A DNA stretch of 64,000 nucleotides from Thermobrachium celere DSM 8682 (GCF_000430995.1 NZ_HF952018.1:1182449-1246448); one strand, 5' to 3'; shown: positions 19,804 to 29,325, numbered from the stretch's first letter. Notes: a model not told the origin generated them from the letters alone. Numbers and translations are program-made.

Positions 19804-21223
19804 AAATAAACTTAAATAATTCTCCTCTTTGATATCTCTCATAAACTTCCTTCATTTTATCTACTGCTAATTTTAGTTCATCCCTATCTACAGTTCCAAA
19901 ACTTATTCTAAAATAATTCGTACTTTCCTCATCTAAATAAAAGGCAGTTCCTGGTGCAATCAATATTCCTTCATCCTTCAACATACTAGCAAAAAGTGCT
20001 GAATCAACATTTGTACTACACCACAAATGTATTCCACCATTTGGCTTTACAAACTCTATAAAACTAGCATTATTTGTTAAATATTCAACAATAAAATCAT
20101 ATTTTTCTTTATATCTTTCTACTAAATATCTTATATGATTATGCCATAATCTTTTTCTTAAATATAAATCAAAGGCCCTCTGCATTAAACCAGAAGTAGA
20201 TATGTCTGTTGAATATTTTGCACTTTGAATGTCCATATTCATATTAGCAGGAGATATAATATATCCTAATCTAATTCCGGGCATAAATATCTTTGAAAAA
20301 CTTTTTAAATATATTACTCTATTATTTTTATCTATTGATTTTATTGGTAGAGTATTATCTCCATAAAATCTAAGCTCAGACATATAATCATCTTCAATAA
20401 TATAAAAATCATACTTATTAGCTAAATATAACAAATCAATTTTTGTATCCTCAGAGTAGGTATAACCTGTTGGATTTTGAAAATTAGTCATAATATAAAT
20501 TAATTTAACTTTATTCTTTTTTACTACATCTTCTAAAATATTTAAATTTATACCATCTTTTTCAATTGGAACATCAATAATATTTGCTCCACGAGATCTA
20601 AATACAGCAACTGCACCTGTATATGTTGGGCATTCTACTACTACATTATCGCCAAATTTAAGTAGTGTCTTTGAAATAATATCTATCCCCTGCTGCGCAC
20701 CAGATATTATGTGAATATCATTTAAGTTTACTTCAATACCATTTTCTAAAGAATAATTTAATAAACTCTCCCTTAATGGCAAATACCCTTTTGGTTCTTG
20801 ATATGTAAAAACACTGCCTCCATCTCTATCTAATATTTCATTAATAACTTCTTTAAATTCTTCTACTGGAAAATATAAAGGATTTGGCATCGAATTAGAT
20901 AAATTAATTTTTATAAATTCATCTTTCCTTATTTCATCATTTTTAATATTTATTATTTTTTCATCTTTTTTGTTTAATCCTTTTACAAAAGTTCCACTTC
21001 CAATTTTTGTATATACCAATCCTTCTTGTTCTAAAAGTTTATAGGCATTTACTACAGTAATGTTATTTACTCCTATACTCTTTGAAAGATCTCTAATTGA
21101 AGGTAGCTTTTCGTCCTCTTTCAATGTTCCATTTAATATCATTTTTTTTATTTCTTCAAACACTTGCACATAAAGAGGATCTGGACTATTTTTATCAATT
21201 GAAATTGGATAGTGTTTTTTCAT
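19802..21223 (-). CDS. MocR-type GntR/aminotransferase regulator
   Basis: PLP-dependent regulator of the MocR subfamily, 473 residues. An N-terminal GntR winged helix (PLYVQVFEEIKKMILNGTL, LPSIRDLSKSIGVNNITV) is fused to a class I aminotransferase-like domain with NFQNPTGYTYS and the PLP-lysine motif YLKSFSKIF. Such proteins regulate vitamin B6 or amino-acid genes, often divergently. No adjacent pdx genes are present. It follows degV by seven bases and ends in a bidirectional terminator. Confidence 0.93.
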   Translation of the reverse strand: MKKHYPISIDKNSPDPLYVQVFEEIKKMILNGTLKEDEKLPSIRDLSKSIGVNNITVVNAYKLLEQEGLVYTKIGSGTFVKGLNKKDEKIINIKNDEIRKDEFIKINLSNSMPNPLYFPVEEFKEVINEILDRDGGSVFTYQEPKGYLPLRESLLNYSLENGIEVNLNDIHIISGAQQGIDIISKTLLKFGDNVVVECPTYTGAVAVFRSRGANIIDVPIEKDGINLNILEDVVKKNKVKLIYIMTNFQNPTGYTYSEDTKIDLLYLANKYDFYIIEDDYMSELRFYGDNTLPIKSIDKNNRVIYLKSFSKIFMPGIRLGYIISPANMNMDIQSAKYSTDISTSGLMQRAFDLYLRKRLWHNHIRYLVERYKEKYDFIVEYLTNNASFIEFVKPNGGIHLWCSTNVDSALFASMLKDEGILIAPGTAFYLDEESTNYFRISFGTVDRDELKLAVDKMKEVYERYQRGELFKFI

Positions 21224-21230
21224 AAAATCC

Positions 21231-22073
21231 CTACTTTCTTAAGAAAAAAACTGAAGTAGTCCCTTCTCCAACATGACTTCCAATAGCTGCTCCAATTTCA
21301 GAAATTACAAATTCCTTTATATTGAATTCTTTTTGTATCTCCTCTTTAAGCTTTAGACAAAAGTCCAAATTATTAGAATAATTCATTCCTATAACTTGAT
21401 TTTCAAGTTCATATCCTCTTTCCTTCATTGTTTCAATTATCTTTTTGATTATGCCCTTTTCTCCTCTTACCTTATCATAAGGAATAATATATCCATCACT
21501 AAACTGAAGTATTGGTTTTACATTTAAAAGTGTTCCTATCGCTGCCTGTGCTGTGGAAATTCTTCCGCCCCTCTTTAGCATGTCAAGATTACCTACTGCA
21601 AATATATGTTCCATTCTATCCTTCATGTATATAATTCTTTCTATAACTTCGTTTAAAGTTCTACCCTGCTTAACCATTAAGGCAGCTTCCCTTACAATTA
21701 AACCAAGCCCTACGGAAGCCCCCTTTGAGTCTATAACAGTAATATTTTCTGTTTCAAGCATATCCTTAGCTATACATGCTGATTGATATGTTCCACTTAA
21801 TCTTGATGAAAAGGCAATGTAAACAATATGATAACCTTTATCTATATATGGTTTAAATCTTTCAACAAACTTAGAAGGAGGAATTTGTGATGTTTTAGGA
21901 AGTTCCTTTGTATTTTTTAGTTTTTCATAAAATTCTTTAGTTGTAATTGTAACTCTATCTTCATAAACTTCATCACCAAAGGATACCGTCATTGGTATCA
22001 TTTCAACATCCAACTCTTTTAAATAATCCAAATCTAAATCACATGCACTATCGGCAAAAACTTTAATATGCAT
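21231..22073 (-). CDS. DegV family fatty-acid-binding protein
   Basis: DegV-type protein of 280 residues: ADSACDLD at the start, KTSQIPPSKF, YIAFSSRLSGTYQSA and MLKRGGRIS are all family features. DegV proteins (FakB in some species) bind fatty acids and present them to the FakA kinase. FakA is not in the window. It is transcribed with the MocR-type regulator downstream. Confidence 0.93.
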   Translation of the reverse strand: MHIKVFADSACDLDLDYLKELDVEMIPMTVSFGDEVYEDRVTITTKEFYEKLKNTKELPKTSQIPPSKFVERFKPYIDKGYHIVYIAFSSRLSGTYQSACIAKDMLETENITVIDSKGASVGLGLIVREAALMVKQGRTLNEVIERIIYMKDRMEHIFAVGNLDMLKRGGRISTAQAAIGTLLNVKPILQFSDGYIIPYDKVRGEKGIIKKIIETMKERGYELENQVIGMNYSNNLDFCLKLKEEIQKEFNIKEFVISEIGAAIGSHVGEGTTSVFFLRK

Positions 22074-22130
22074 AGTATAACCCCCAATTCATTTGTACTA
22101 TTTGTACATTAATTAATATTATACAGTAAA

Positions 22131-23015
22131 TTAAGCTTTATATACAATCTCATCAATTAGATATTCTTCTCCATATGTGGTATATTTTCTAGTTATTTCT
22201 GATATCAATCCAAATTCTACTAGTTTATTCAATACTTTACTTAAATCTCCATCTATTTGCTTAAATATTGGCAAACTTTTTATCTCTTGAACAGAAAGCG
22301 GTCTTTGAGTTGTTTTTAACACCTCAATTATTGGCACACATATCACTTCAATATTATTATTGATAAACTCTTCTACTATGTTTAAAATACTAACAATTCT
22401 TTCTTTTAAATCTCCTCCATCCTTTAATAGTTCAAACATCTCCTTAACTGATGAGTCCATATTAACTGCAAAGGATAGTATGTCCTTATCTGTCATATGC
22501 CCTTTTACACTCATTGAAAGTCTTGCATAATACTTTACTAGATCAACACACCATTGAAATGCTGTTTCTATCTTATTTGTTACCATATACTTATTAACAT
22601 AATGAACTGAATTTAAAAGATGTGCAAGTATCTCTATGTTTCTTATATTTCTTTCTCTATCAGAATAAAATTTTATTTCATCAAGCATTCTTTTTAGTTC
22701 ATCATCTAGACAAAATAATATTTTTCCACTGAACACGGCTTTATGAAAGGTTCCACCCTTTAGATAGTTATAATATTCTTCAACAAATATATCCTTTGAT
22801 ACATATTGTATATTTATTTTTATATTAGAATATCTTGTTTGTATTAACTCATTTTTGTTTTGTTCCTTTGTTATTACAAAAAAATCTATATCTGATTTTT
22901 CCCAAATATCACCATTAACAAGACTACCATAAATCATAGCACATAATATACTTGAATTTGATTTTAATTTTTTCTCAACGCTCAAGTATGCCTCTTGATA
23001 TAATCTTATGTTCAT
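22131..23015 (-). CDS. Nucleotidyltransferase-domain protein
   Basis: About 294 residues with an N-terminal minimal nucleotidyltransferase signature GSLVNGDIWEKSDIDFFV (near residues 30-47), a helical middle part resembling HEPN-like substrate-binding regions, and a C-terminal winged-helix segment (PLSVQEIKSLPIF...LVEFGLISEI). It may modify a small molecule or RNA or act as a regulator. No antitoxin partner is adjacent. ATG at 23015 is preceded by GGGGGTGG. Confidence 0.75.
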   Translation of the reverse strand: MNIRLYQEAYLSVEKKLKSNSSILCAMIYGSLVNGDIWEKSDIDFFVITKEQNKNELIQTRYSNIKINIQYVSKDIFVEEYYNYLKGGTFHKAVFSGKILFCLDDELKRMLDEIKFYSDRERNIRNIEILAHLLNSVHYVNKYMVTNKIETAFQWCVDLVKYYARLSMSVKGHMTDKDILSFAVNMDSSVKEMFELLKDGGDLKERIVSILNIVEEFINNNIEVICVPIIEVLKTTQRPLSVQEIKSLPIFKQIDGDLSKVLNKLVEFGLISEITRKYTTYGEEYLIDEIVYKA

Positions 23016-23091
23016 CAGAACCACCCCCAGCTTTATCAATTTAAAACGTAAAATTTTATATGATTATATCAAAAAAAATTAAGATTAACAA

Positions 23092-23322
23092 TTATTCTTT
23101 AACTTTATCGACTTTTGTTATTATTGTCTTATTACACATTTCACAATAACAATAGTGGCTGCAATACATATCTTTACTAATATCATTTAAATCCTGCTCT
23201 TGATTTAATGAATATTCATCATAATAATATTCTACCCTATCTAATACCTTCATACTGTTTTTACAAATAGGACATATTGCTGTATATTCAACAATTCCAT
23301 TGCAAACTGGACATATTAACAT
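23092..23322 (-). CDS. Small zinc-ribbon protein, unknown
   Basis: A 76-residue protein with two cysteine pairs at the start (CPVC at 4-7, CPIC at 17-20) and a second cluster of Cys and His (CSHYCYCEMC) near the end, suggesting two zinc sites. Its ribosome binding site lies in the last codons of the secreted-protein gene upstream (gap four bases), so the two are likely co-translated. Function unknown. Confidence 0.75.
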   Translation of the reverse strand: MLICPVCNGIVEYTAICPICKNSMKVLDRVEYYYDEYSLNQEQDLNDISKDMYCSHYCYCEMCNKTIITKVDKVKE

Positions 23323-23326
23323 AGTT

Positions 23327-23992
23327 TCATCTCCTCTTCCTTTTTATATTTATAAGCCCAACTATAAAAATAAAAATTGCAGCTAGCCCCAAACATGTAA
23401 ATACAGGGTTGAAGAAATATTTTATTTTGAAATAAACATATGGAAAAGTAATTAAATCTTTAATACCAAAGTCCTCTTTTTTACCAATTGCTAAAGTATA
23501 TTTCCCACCCTTTCCAGCTGAATATACAGCTATTATATATTTACCTGATTTATTTATAATTCCACTAATAGATTGCCCCTTTAGATACTTTGTTTGTGTA
23601 AACTTTTCATAAAATTCATTTTCATAATTTTTAGGATATACTACATTAATTACCCCATAACCTTTTGGAACAGTAAATGGAACTTCATGTTTTGTTGAAA
23701 TTTCCTTACTAATTATCGCAAAATTAGGTTCAAAACCTATATTACTTTTTATTTTTGGTACTAACATTTCAATATAAAACTTTTCTCCTTCCTTTGCATC
23801 AAATTCTAAAAAATCAACATCATTTTTATCATCCAATGATCCATATACTGCATACGAAATAGTATGGTCATCTATTATGATAGGTGAAGTTATGGTTGTA
23901 TCCTTGTTTTCAAAAATAGGTTTATGAGCACTTACTACTGTAATTGTAAACAAAAAAAACAAAACAAAAACAATACTAATTTTTTTATTCAT
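23327..23992 (-). CDS. Secreted membrane-anchored protein, unknown
   Basis: A 221-residue exported protein: signal peptide (about 1-22, ending VVSAHK), a beta-rich extracytoplasmic domain, one membrane segment (about 193-214) and a short basic tail IKRKRR. The domain has GSLDDKNDVDFLEFDAKEGE, similar in style to PPC-like or exported binding domains. It is unrecognised otherwise. It pairs with the zinc-ribbon gene downstream. Confidence 0.75.
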   Translation of the reverse strand: MNKKISIVFVLFFLFTITVVSAHKPIFENKDTTITSPIIIDDHTISYAVYGSLDDKNDVDFLEFDAKEGEKFYIEMLVPKIKSNIGFEPNFAIISKEISTKHEVPFTVPKGYGVINVVYPKNYENEFYEKFTQTKYLKGQSISGIINKSGKYIIAVYSAGKGGKYTLAIGKKEDFGIKDLITFPYVYFKIKYFFNPVFTCLGLAAIFIFIVGLINIKRKRR

Positions 23993-24049
23993 AAAAATTC
24001 CTCCTTTCCTCTAATTAAATATATTCAATATTTCAATTTTTATACAAAA

Positions 24050-24100
24050 TAAAACAAAAAGAACACCAATATATAGAATATATTCGATATATCGGTGTTC
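24050..24100 (-). terminator. Terminator after TIM-barrel gene
   Basis: Long hairpin (outer arms 24061-24067 and 24094-24100, then a mismatch and further A/T pairs), followed on the minus strand by TTTTTGTTTT. Confidence 0.85.
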
Positions 24101-24108
24101 TCATCATA

Positions 24109-24777
24109 TTAAAACGTTTCTCTATATCTATCCATTATCTTACCAAATATTTCTGCTGTCGTAGGCGGAGTATATGATATTGCATTTGCACCCGCAAGTA
24201 TTGTTTCTCTAATTGTTTCTTCTGTTGGCCCTCCAGTTGCAATTATAGGAACTGTTGGGAATTCTTCTCTTATTCTTCTAACTATCTTTGCAGTATTTTT
24301 AGCACCTGATACATTAAAAATACTTGCTCCAGCTTCTAACCTTTCTCTAAAATTTTCTCTTTCAGAAACTACAGTAACTACAATTGGTATATCTATCGTT
24401 TCTCTCATTGCCCTTATCGTTTCATTTGAAGTTGGAGCATTTACAACAACTCCAATTGCTCCCTGAAATTCCGCATCAAGAGCCAAGTTTACAACTCTTT
24501 TTCCTGTTGTTATTCCTCCTCCTACTCCACAAAAAACAGGTACATCAGCAGATTGCATAATAGCATGTGTTATTACTGGCTGTGGAGTAAATGGATATAC
24601 TGCAATTACTGCATCGGCATTTGTATTTCTAATTATAGCAACATCGGTAGTAAATACCAATGATTTAATCCTTTTACCAAAAATAACTATACCACTTGCT
24701 TCTCTAATCACTGGAGGAACTTCAATTAGATGGCTTCTTAACGAACCTTTAATTTCTGGTATAAACTTACCATTCAT
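24109..24777 (-). CDS. TIM-barrel phosphate-binding protein, unknown
   Basis: A 222-residue protein with alternating beta/alpha segments and glycine-rich loops typical of phosphate-binding TIM barrels: VFCGVGGGITTGKRV, GAIGVVVNAPTS, IATGGPTEETIRE and ISYTPPT. It resembles aldolase-like or ThiG-like barrels, but no catalytic set is recognised, so no reaction is assigned. ATG at 24777 follows GGGAGGT. It stands alone behind a terminator. Confidence 0.7.
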   Translation of the reverse strand: MNGKFIPEIKGSLRSHLIEVPPVIREASGIVIFGKRIKSLVFTTDVAIIRNTNADAVIAVYPFTPQPVITHAIMQSADVPVFCGVGGGITTGKRVVNLALDAEFQGAIGVVVNAPTSNETIRAMRETIDIPIVVTVVSERENFRERLEAGASIFNVSGAKNTAKIVRRIREEFPTVPIIATGGPTEETIRETILAGANAISYTPPTTAEIFGKIMDRYRETF

Positions 24778-24881
24778 TATAATACCTCCCTTTATATATT
24801 AACTTAAACAGATTTACCGCTAATGTTCTAAAATAAATTAATTATACTTACAAAAATTAATAGTAAACAGGAGATGATTTT

Positions 24882-25895
24882 ATGAGTAACATACAGTTTG
24901 CTTTTTTATTATATATACTAATACTTAATTCTACAATTACATTATTTAAACATACATTTTATGATATTACAACTAAAAATAGATTAACAAATAATAAAGT
25001 TTGTTTAATTATAGTTGATGGTTTAAGACTTGATGCCATAAACAATATGCCCTACATTCAAAACTTAATTAAAACAAATGAAGCAAAATTTTCTATATCA
25101 ATCGCTGACAATCCAACTATATCTAGATCTGGATATATGAGAATACTAACAGGATGCCCAACTGATATAAGTGGTATATCATCGAATAGTCAGCACCTTC
25201 CATCACCAATACTTGGAGTGCCACAATTAGCAGTTCAATACAACATTAAAACTGCACTATGTGGTTATTATTGGATATATGAATTATTCCCATTTGCATT
25301 CTATTTTAAAAGAATATATTTTATTAGAGACGGAACCACATTTAAAAATGCATATTCAATTATTGATGAATATGAACCAGATTTTTTAATTGTTCACCCT
25401 ATGTCAGTAGATAATATAGGACATTCATATGGTGGAAGTTCAATTTTTTACTTTAAAGAAGCTTGTAATATAGACAATTCATTAAAAACATTATGTAATA
25501 AGCTTCAAAAACACAACTACAACATAATTATTACATCTGATCATGGTCATCAAAATTATGGAGGTCATACAAATTATGAACCAAACACTTTTTTGACACC
25601 TTTTATATTGATATCTAATAATTTAAATATAAATCCTCCATTATATATAAAACAAATAGATATTGCACCTACTTTGTGTGATTTATTAGGAATACCTAAA
25701 ACTCTTTATATGACTGGTAATTCACTAATAAACAATAAAGACATTGTATATTTAAGAAGACTCCATATATATGATTTTAATAGACCCTTCGATTACAATT
25801 TAAATCTATCAATCTTAATAACCAATATAATACTGTTAATACATTTAATAGTATATTATTATATTATTTGTTTAATTAAAAAACTTATTAAATAA
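24882..25895 (+). CDS. Membrane alkaline-phosphatase-superfamily protein
   Basis: A 337-residue protein of the alkaline phosphatase/nucleotide pyrophosphatase superfamily. Metal-site residues are visible: Asp46 in IIVDG, a likely nucleophile Thr79 in NPTISRSG, Asp177 and His181 in SVDNIGH, Asp220-His221 in TSDHGH and His229. An N-terminal membrane segment (about 5-22) and a C-terminal one (about 308-330) anchor it. It resembles ethanolamine-phosphate transferase or phosphodiesterase types; the substrate is unknown. AGGAGATGA precedes the ATG. Very AT-rich codon use with high Asn/Ile content compared with its neighbours. Confidence 0.8.
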   Translation: MSNIQFAFLLYILILNSTITLFKHTFYDITTKNRLTNNKVCLIIVDGLRLDAINNMPYIQNLIKTNEAKFSISIADNPTISRSGYMRILTGCPTDISGISSNSQHLPSPILGVPQLAVQYNIKTALCGYYWIYELFPFAFYFKRIYFIRDGTTFKNAYSIIDEYEPDFLIVHPMSVDNIGHSYGGSSIFYFKEACNIDNSLKTLCNKLQKHNYNIIITSDHGHQNYGGHTNYEPNTFLTPFILISNNLNINPPLYIKQIDIAPTLCDLLGIPKTLYMTGNSLINNKDIVYLRRLHIYDFNRPFDYNLNLSILITNIILLIHLIVYYYIICLIKKLIK

Positions 25896-25914
25896 ATTTT
25901 ATCACATCAAAATT

Positions 25915-25955
25915 AAAAAGGGTAGAGATTTTCTAAAATTTAACAATCTCTACCC
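25915..25955 (-). terminator. Terminator after tRNA-Gln
   Basis: Perfect 11-bp stem GGGTAGAGATT/AATCTCTACCC (25920-25930 with 25945-25955) followed on the minus strand by CTTTTTAATT. It ends the tRNA transcript and lies 19 bases after the convergent phosphatase-like gene. Confidence 0.88.
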
Positions 25956-25966
25956 TAATATGCTTA

Positions 25967-26042
25967 TGGCTGCCGAGGTAGGACTCGAACCCACAATTGC
26001 CTGATCCAGAGTCAGGTGCCTTACCAATTTGGCGACTCGGCA
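25967..26042 (-). tRNA. tRNA-Gln (anticodon CUG)
   Basis: A 76-nt cloverleaf: acceptor TGCCGAG/CTCGGCA, D arm with GGTAAGGCA, anticodon stem CCTGA/TCAGG with loop CTCTGGA (anticodon CUG), T arm GTGGG-TTCGAGT-CCTAC, discriminator G and encoded CCA. It reads CAG codons. Confidence 0.95.
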
Positions 26043-26099
26043 TTACTTACTACATTTTATATTATACATAATTTATATAATTTTTGCAATATTATAATA

Positions 26100-27905
26100 T
26101 TATTTTTGTAAAAATTTCTTATATTTATTAATTATATCCTCTGTAGTTTCTATAACTACTTCTATACCATCTTCTAAATATTCTTCACTTTTAACACAAT
26201 TTAACTCATGAAGTGCTGAAACAATTCTTGCCTCTGTGTATGGAATTAACAGCTTTTCTGTAATTATCTTTGAAAATATCCTTAATTCTACTTCCTTTAA
26301 AAGTAGGTCTAAATTAATCTCTTTAATAGCTGATATCTCTACACAATTGTTGTACTTAGCCTTTATCGCATGTATATTTTCTTCCTTTGCTATATCAATT
26401 TTATTTATCGCTAATATACATTCTTTATTCTCTGCTCCAATTTCTCTTAAAACCTTATTTACTGTTTCTATCTGAACAATGGCATTTTCATTTGAACCAT
26501 CTACAACATGAACAATTAAATCACTTTCAACAACTTCCTCTAATGTAGATTTAAACGCTTCAACCAAGTCGTGTGGAAGTTTCCTTATAAATCCAACTGT
26601 ATCTGAAAAAAGCACATCTCTTCCACTTGGAAGTGTTATTATTCTTGTTGTTGTATCTAATGTAGCAAAAAGCATATTTGCCTCTAGAACTTTTTCTTTA
26701 TCTTTACCATAAAGTTCACATAATTTATTTCTTAGTGTTGACTTACCAACGTTTGTATATCCTACAAATGCTACAACAGGTATTTCATTTTGTTTTCGTT
26801 TTTCCCTTTGAATGCTTCTATTTTTCTTAACCTTTTCAAGTTCCTTTTCTAAATCATAAATTCTTTCTCTTATATGACGTTTATCAATCTCAAGCTTCTT
26901 TTCTCCTGGCCCTCTTGTACCAATACCTCCACCAGTTCTAGAAAGCATTTGACCTAGTCCAGTTAATCTTGGAAGCCTATACTTTAGTTGTGCCAATTCA
27001 ACTTGAAGCTTACCTTCCATAGATTTTGCCCTCTGAGCAAAAATATCTAATATCAATGTTGTTCTATCAATAACTTTACATCCAATTGTCTCCTCTAGGT
27101 TTCTTGTTTGAACACCATTTAGTTCATCATCAAAAATAACCGCATCTGCTAAAAGGCTTTGTCTTAAAAGTGCAATCTCCCTAGCCTTACCTGAACCGAT
27201 AAAATATGCTGGATCTATTTTAGACTTATTTTGAACTACTTTATATACAACTTCGGCACCAGCAGTTTCTGCAAGTTCTTTTAGTTCCTCTAAAGACTCC
27301 TCCACTGAATAACCATCATCCGATTTACATCCAACTAATATTACCCTTTCTTTATCTGAAGGCTTGACTTCATGTGCTGTATACTCAATCCTTTTTTCAA
27401 GGTCGGTTACCAACTCTAAAAAATTAACATCATTTATATCATCAATACTATATGGGCCTTCAATATATGCTTCATTTTTGATTTGCCCTTCCTCAATTTT
27501 TAAATAGCCAAAGGAAAAACTTTTTGGTATTCCTTCAACAACAGATATAGCTACCATAGTATCAAATTTCATATCTATTAATGCAGTAATATCTGGAGTT
27601 GATAGCCTTGCATCTTCTGATAAGTGAGTATGGATGCATCTAATTCCATTTAATCCTCTATCACTTCTTTTTTCACTCATAAATTCAAGTGGAGCTGTTA
27701 GGTTATCTCCAATTAGTATGTTTATTATTTTACCTCTTCTATTTATATAAACTGCAATCTCCCTATTAATTGAATAGGACACCTCTGAAATTGTTGAAAC
27801 AACCTCCATTGGAACTAGTATGTTTTTATCACAATCAAATTCATATAATGCTTCTAATCTATCTAAATAAAATTTTTTAATACCCTCAGTATTTCCATAT
27901 ATCAT
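26100..27905 (-). CDS. hflX: GTPase HflX, long form
   Basis: Ribosome-associated GTPase that splits stalled or stressed ribosomes. At 601 residues it is longer than the common 420-residue form. The first ~190 residues are an additional domain with TCIHTHLS-type histidines (IRCIHTHLSEDARLSTPD), seen in long clostridial HflX. The HflX domain follows (DDELNGVQTRNLEE, GQMLSRTGGGIGTRGPGEKK), then the GTPase with P-loop GYTNVGKST, DTVGFIRKLPH and NKID. ATG at 27905 is preceded by AAGGAG. Confidence 0.95.
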   Translation of the reverse strand: MIYGNTEGIKKFYLDRLEALYEFDCDKNILVPMEVVSTISEVSYSINREIAVYINRRGKIINILIGDNLTAPLEFMSEKRSDRGLNGIRCIHTHLSEDARLSTPDITALIDMKFDTMVAISVVEGIPKSFSFGYLKIEEGQIKNEAYIEGPYSIDDINDVNFLELVTDLEKRIEYTAHEVKPSDKERVILVGCKSDDGYSVEESLEELKELAETAGAEVVYKVVQNKSKIDPAYFIGSGKAREIALLRQSLLADAVIFDDELNGVQTRNLEETIGCKVIDRTTLILDIFAQRAKSMEGKLQVELAQLKYRLPRLTGLGQMLSRTGGGIGTRGPGEKKLEIDKRHIRERIYDLEKELEKVKKNRSIQREKRKQNEIPVVAFVGYTNVGKSTLRNKLCELYGKDKEKVLEANMLFATLDTTTRIITLPSGRDVLFSDTVGFIRKLPHDLVEAFKSTLEEVVESDLIVHVVDGSNENAIVQIETVNKVLREIGAENKECILAINKIDIAKEENIHAIKAKYNNCVEISAIKEINLDLLLKEVELRIFSKIITEKLLIPYTEARIVSALHELNCVKSEEYLEDGIEVVIETTEDIINKYKKFLQK

Positions 27906-28002
27906 AAGACCAACTCCTTATCCTCTGTACTAAATACTTATTATATCATCATCTATTCTTCCCCTCAAGGTGAACAAAATAATATAATTAATCTTTCAAT
28001 TC

Positions 28003-28031
28003 TTGACTTTTTTGCAACATTATTTTATATT
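28003..28031 (+). promoter_or_regulatory. hpt promoter
   Basis: TTGACT at 28003-28008, a 17-base spacer and TATATT at 28026-28031, 34 bases before the hpt start. This is a good vegetative promoter. Confidence 0.75.
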
Positions 28032-28065
28032 ATCTTTAATACACAAAAATAATGGAGGGACGGGA

Positions 28066-28593
28066 ATGGAAAATAGAAAGGAAAATATACTAATTTCAGC
28101 AGAAGAAATACAGCAAAAAGTTGCTGAACTAGGTAGTATAATTTCAAATGACTATAAAGATAAAAAGCTTTATGTACTTTCACTTCTAAGAGGTAGCTTC
28201 ATTTTTACTGCTGATCTTGTAAGACATATTACTGTTCCTGTAAAAATTGGATTTATGACAACTTCAAGCTACGGACACAGCGAAGAATCATCAGGTAAAG
28301 TACAAGTAGTTCATGAAATAGCTGATAATATCGAAGGATATGATGTTTTAGTTGTTGATGACATAGTTGATACAGGAATAACAATGAAATTTGTTATGGA
28401 ATATCTACAAAAATACAACCCAGCAAGCGTAAAATCTTGTGTACTTCTAGATAAACCTGAAAGAAGAAAGGTTGATTTAACTCCAGATTATAAATGCTTC
28501 ACAATACCAGATGTATTTGTAGTTGGATATGGCCTAAATTACGGTGACTATTATAGAAATAAACCATATATATTTAACTGGGAAAGCAAATAG
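28066..28593 (+). CDS. hpt: Hypoxanthine phosphoribosyltransferase
   Basis: Purine-salvage enzyme that joins hypoxanthine (or guanine) to PRPP. The 175-residue protein has LYVLSLLRGSFIF, the PRPP motif VLVVDDIVDTGIT, and the C-terminal PDVFVVGYGLNY of HPRT. An ORF extends 21 codons upstream over the promoter; ATG at 28066 with GGAGGGACGGGA upstream is the real start. It stands alone between its promoter and a bidirectional terminator. Confidence 0.97.
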   Translation: MENRKENILISAEEIQQKVAELGSIISNDYKDKKLYVLSLLRGSFIFTADLVRHITVPVKIGFMTTSSYGHSEESSGKVQVVHEIADNIEGYDVLVVDDIVDTGITMKFVMEYLQKYNPASVKSCVLLDKPERRKVDLTPDYKCFTIPDVFVVGYGLNYGDYYRNKPYIFNWESK

Positions 28594-28618
28594 GTCTGCA
28601 AAATTAGCAGACCTATTT
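28588..28618. terminator. Bidirectional terminator
   Basis: Perfect 12-bp stem AAATAGGTCTGC/GCAGACCTATTT between converging hpt and yunB, with T runs on both strands. Confidence 0.9.
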
Positions 28619-29248
28619 ATTTATGTCCTTTAAAAAGTCAAGATTAGCATATGTTTCAGGTACCTTTCCTACTATTATACTTTCTGATATTGGAACACTA
28701 GTTATAACTGAAACGTTATTTCTTGCAAATGGAACAATAACTTGTACACTTGCTTTAATATCAAGGTAAATTATATGTCTTGTTTGATTTATACCTGCTG
28801 ACTGAAATTCTGATCTATAGTTTGTATTTACTGAACCTACAGGCTTCATCTTAAATGGAATTTTAGGTCCATAATTTGCAAGCAAATCATTTTTAAAAAT
28901 TACACCTAGAGGAATAGATCCTTTTCTACCATCAATGTTTCTTATCCTGTCCTGTACAGCAAGGGAAATCTCAGAACCAATTCTGTTAAGTTCAACAGAG
29001 TTTGCTTGAATCATAACTATATTGCCATCCTTATCAGTTTTAACTGTTATTATATCATCATATGATATCTTATTTTTAAACTCTGTTCGTATTGTTTCAT
29101 TTATTGTTTCAAGTGCAATACCTCTTGCTTCTGCATCACAATATGCAAGTATTATAGGACGTAGAGCTCTATCTAAAAAGTAAATATTTAAAATTAATAC
29201 AATAAATAAGATAATTGTTATAATTATAGCTTTTTTTAGTATCTTCAT
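28613..29248 (-). CDS. yunB: Sporulation protein YunB
   Basis: YunB family, 211 residues: one N-terminal membrane segment (about 6-26), then ILAYCDAEARGIALETINETI and PLGVIFKNDLLANYGPKIPFKMKPVGSVNT, which match the family. YunB is made in the mother cell during Bacillus sporulation; the exact role is unknown. A TTG four codons upstream is possible, but ATG at 29248 has GGAGGAAAAG. Confidence 0.92.
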   Translation of the reverse strand: MKILKKAIIITIILFIVLILNIYFLDRALRPIILAYCDAEARGIALETINETIRTEFKNKISYDDIITVKTDKDGNIVMIQANSVELNRIGSEISLAVQDRIRNIDGRKGSIPLGVIFKNDLLANYGPKIPFKMKPVGSVNTNYRSEFQSAGINQTRHIIYLDIKASVQVIVPFARNNVSVITSVPISESIIVGKVPETYANLDFLKDINK

Positions 29249-29294
29249 CTTTTCCTCCAAATATATTACTACTAAAATCTATGTAAGAACAATT

Positions 29295-29325
29295 AAAAAA
29301 AGAAGTTGCAATTAGCAACTTCTTT
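29295..29325 (-). terminator. Terminator after glycosyltransferase
   Basis: Perfect 11-bp stem AAAGAAGTTGC/GCAACTTCTTT overlapping the stop codon, followed on the minus strand by a T run. Confidence 0.88.

Noticed and set aside
22131-23015. Nucleotidyltransferase gene as a toxin-antitoxin system
   Set aside because: MNT-HEPN modules have two small overlapping genes; here a single longer protein with a C-terminal winged helix stands alone.
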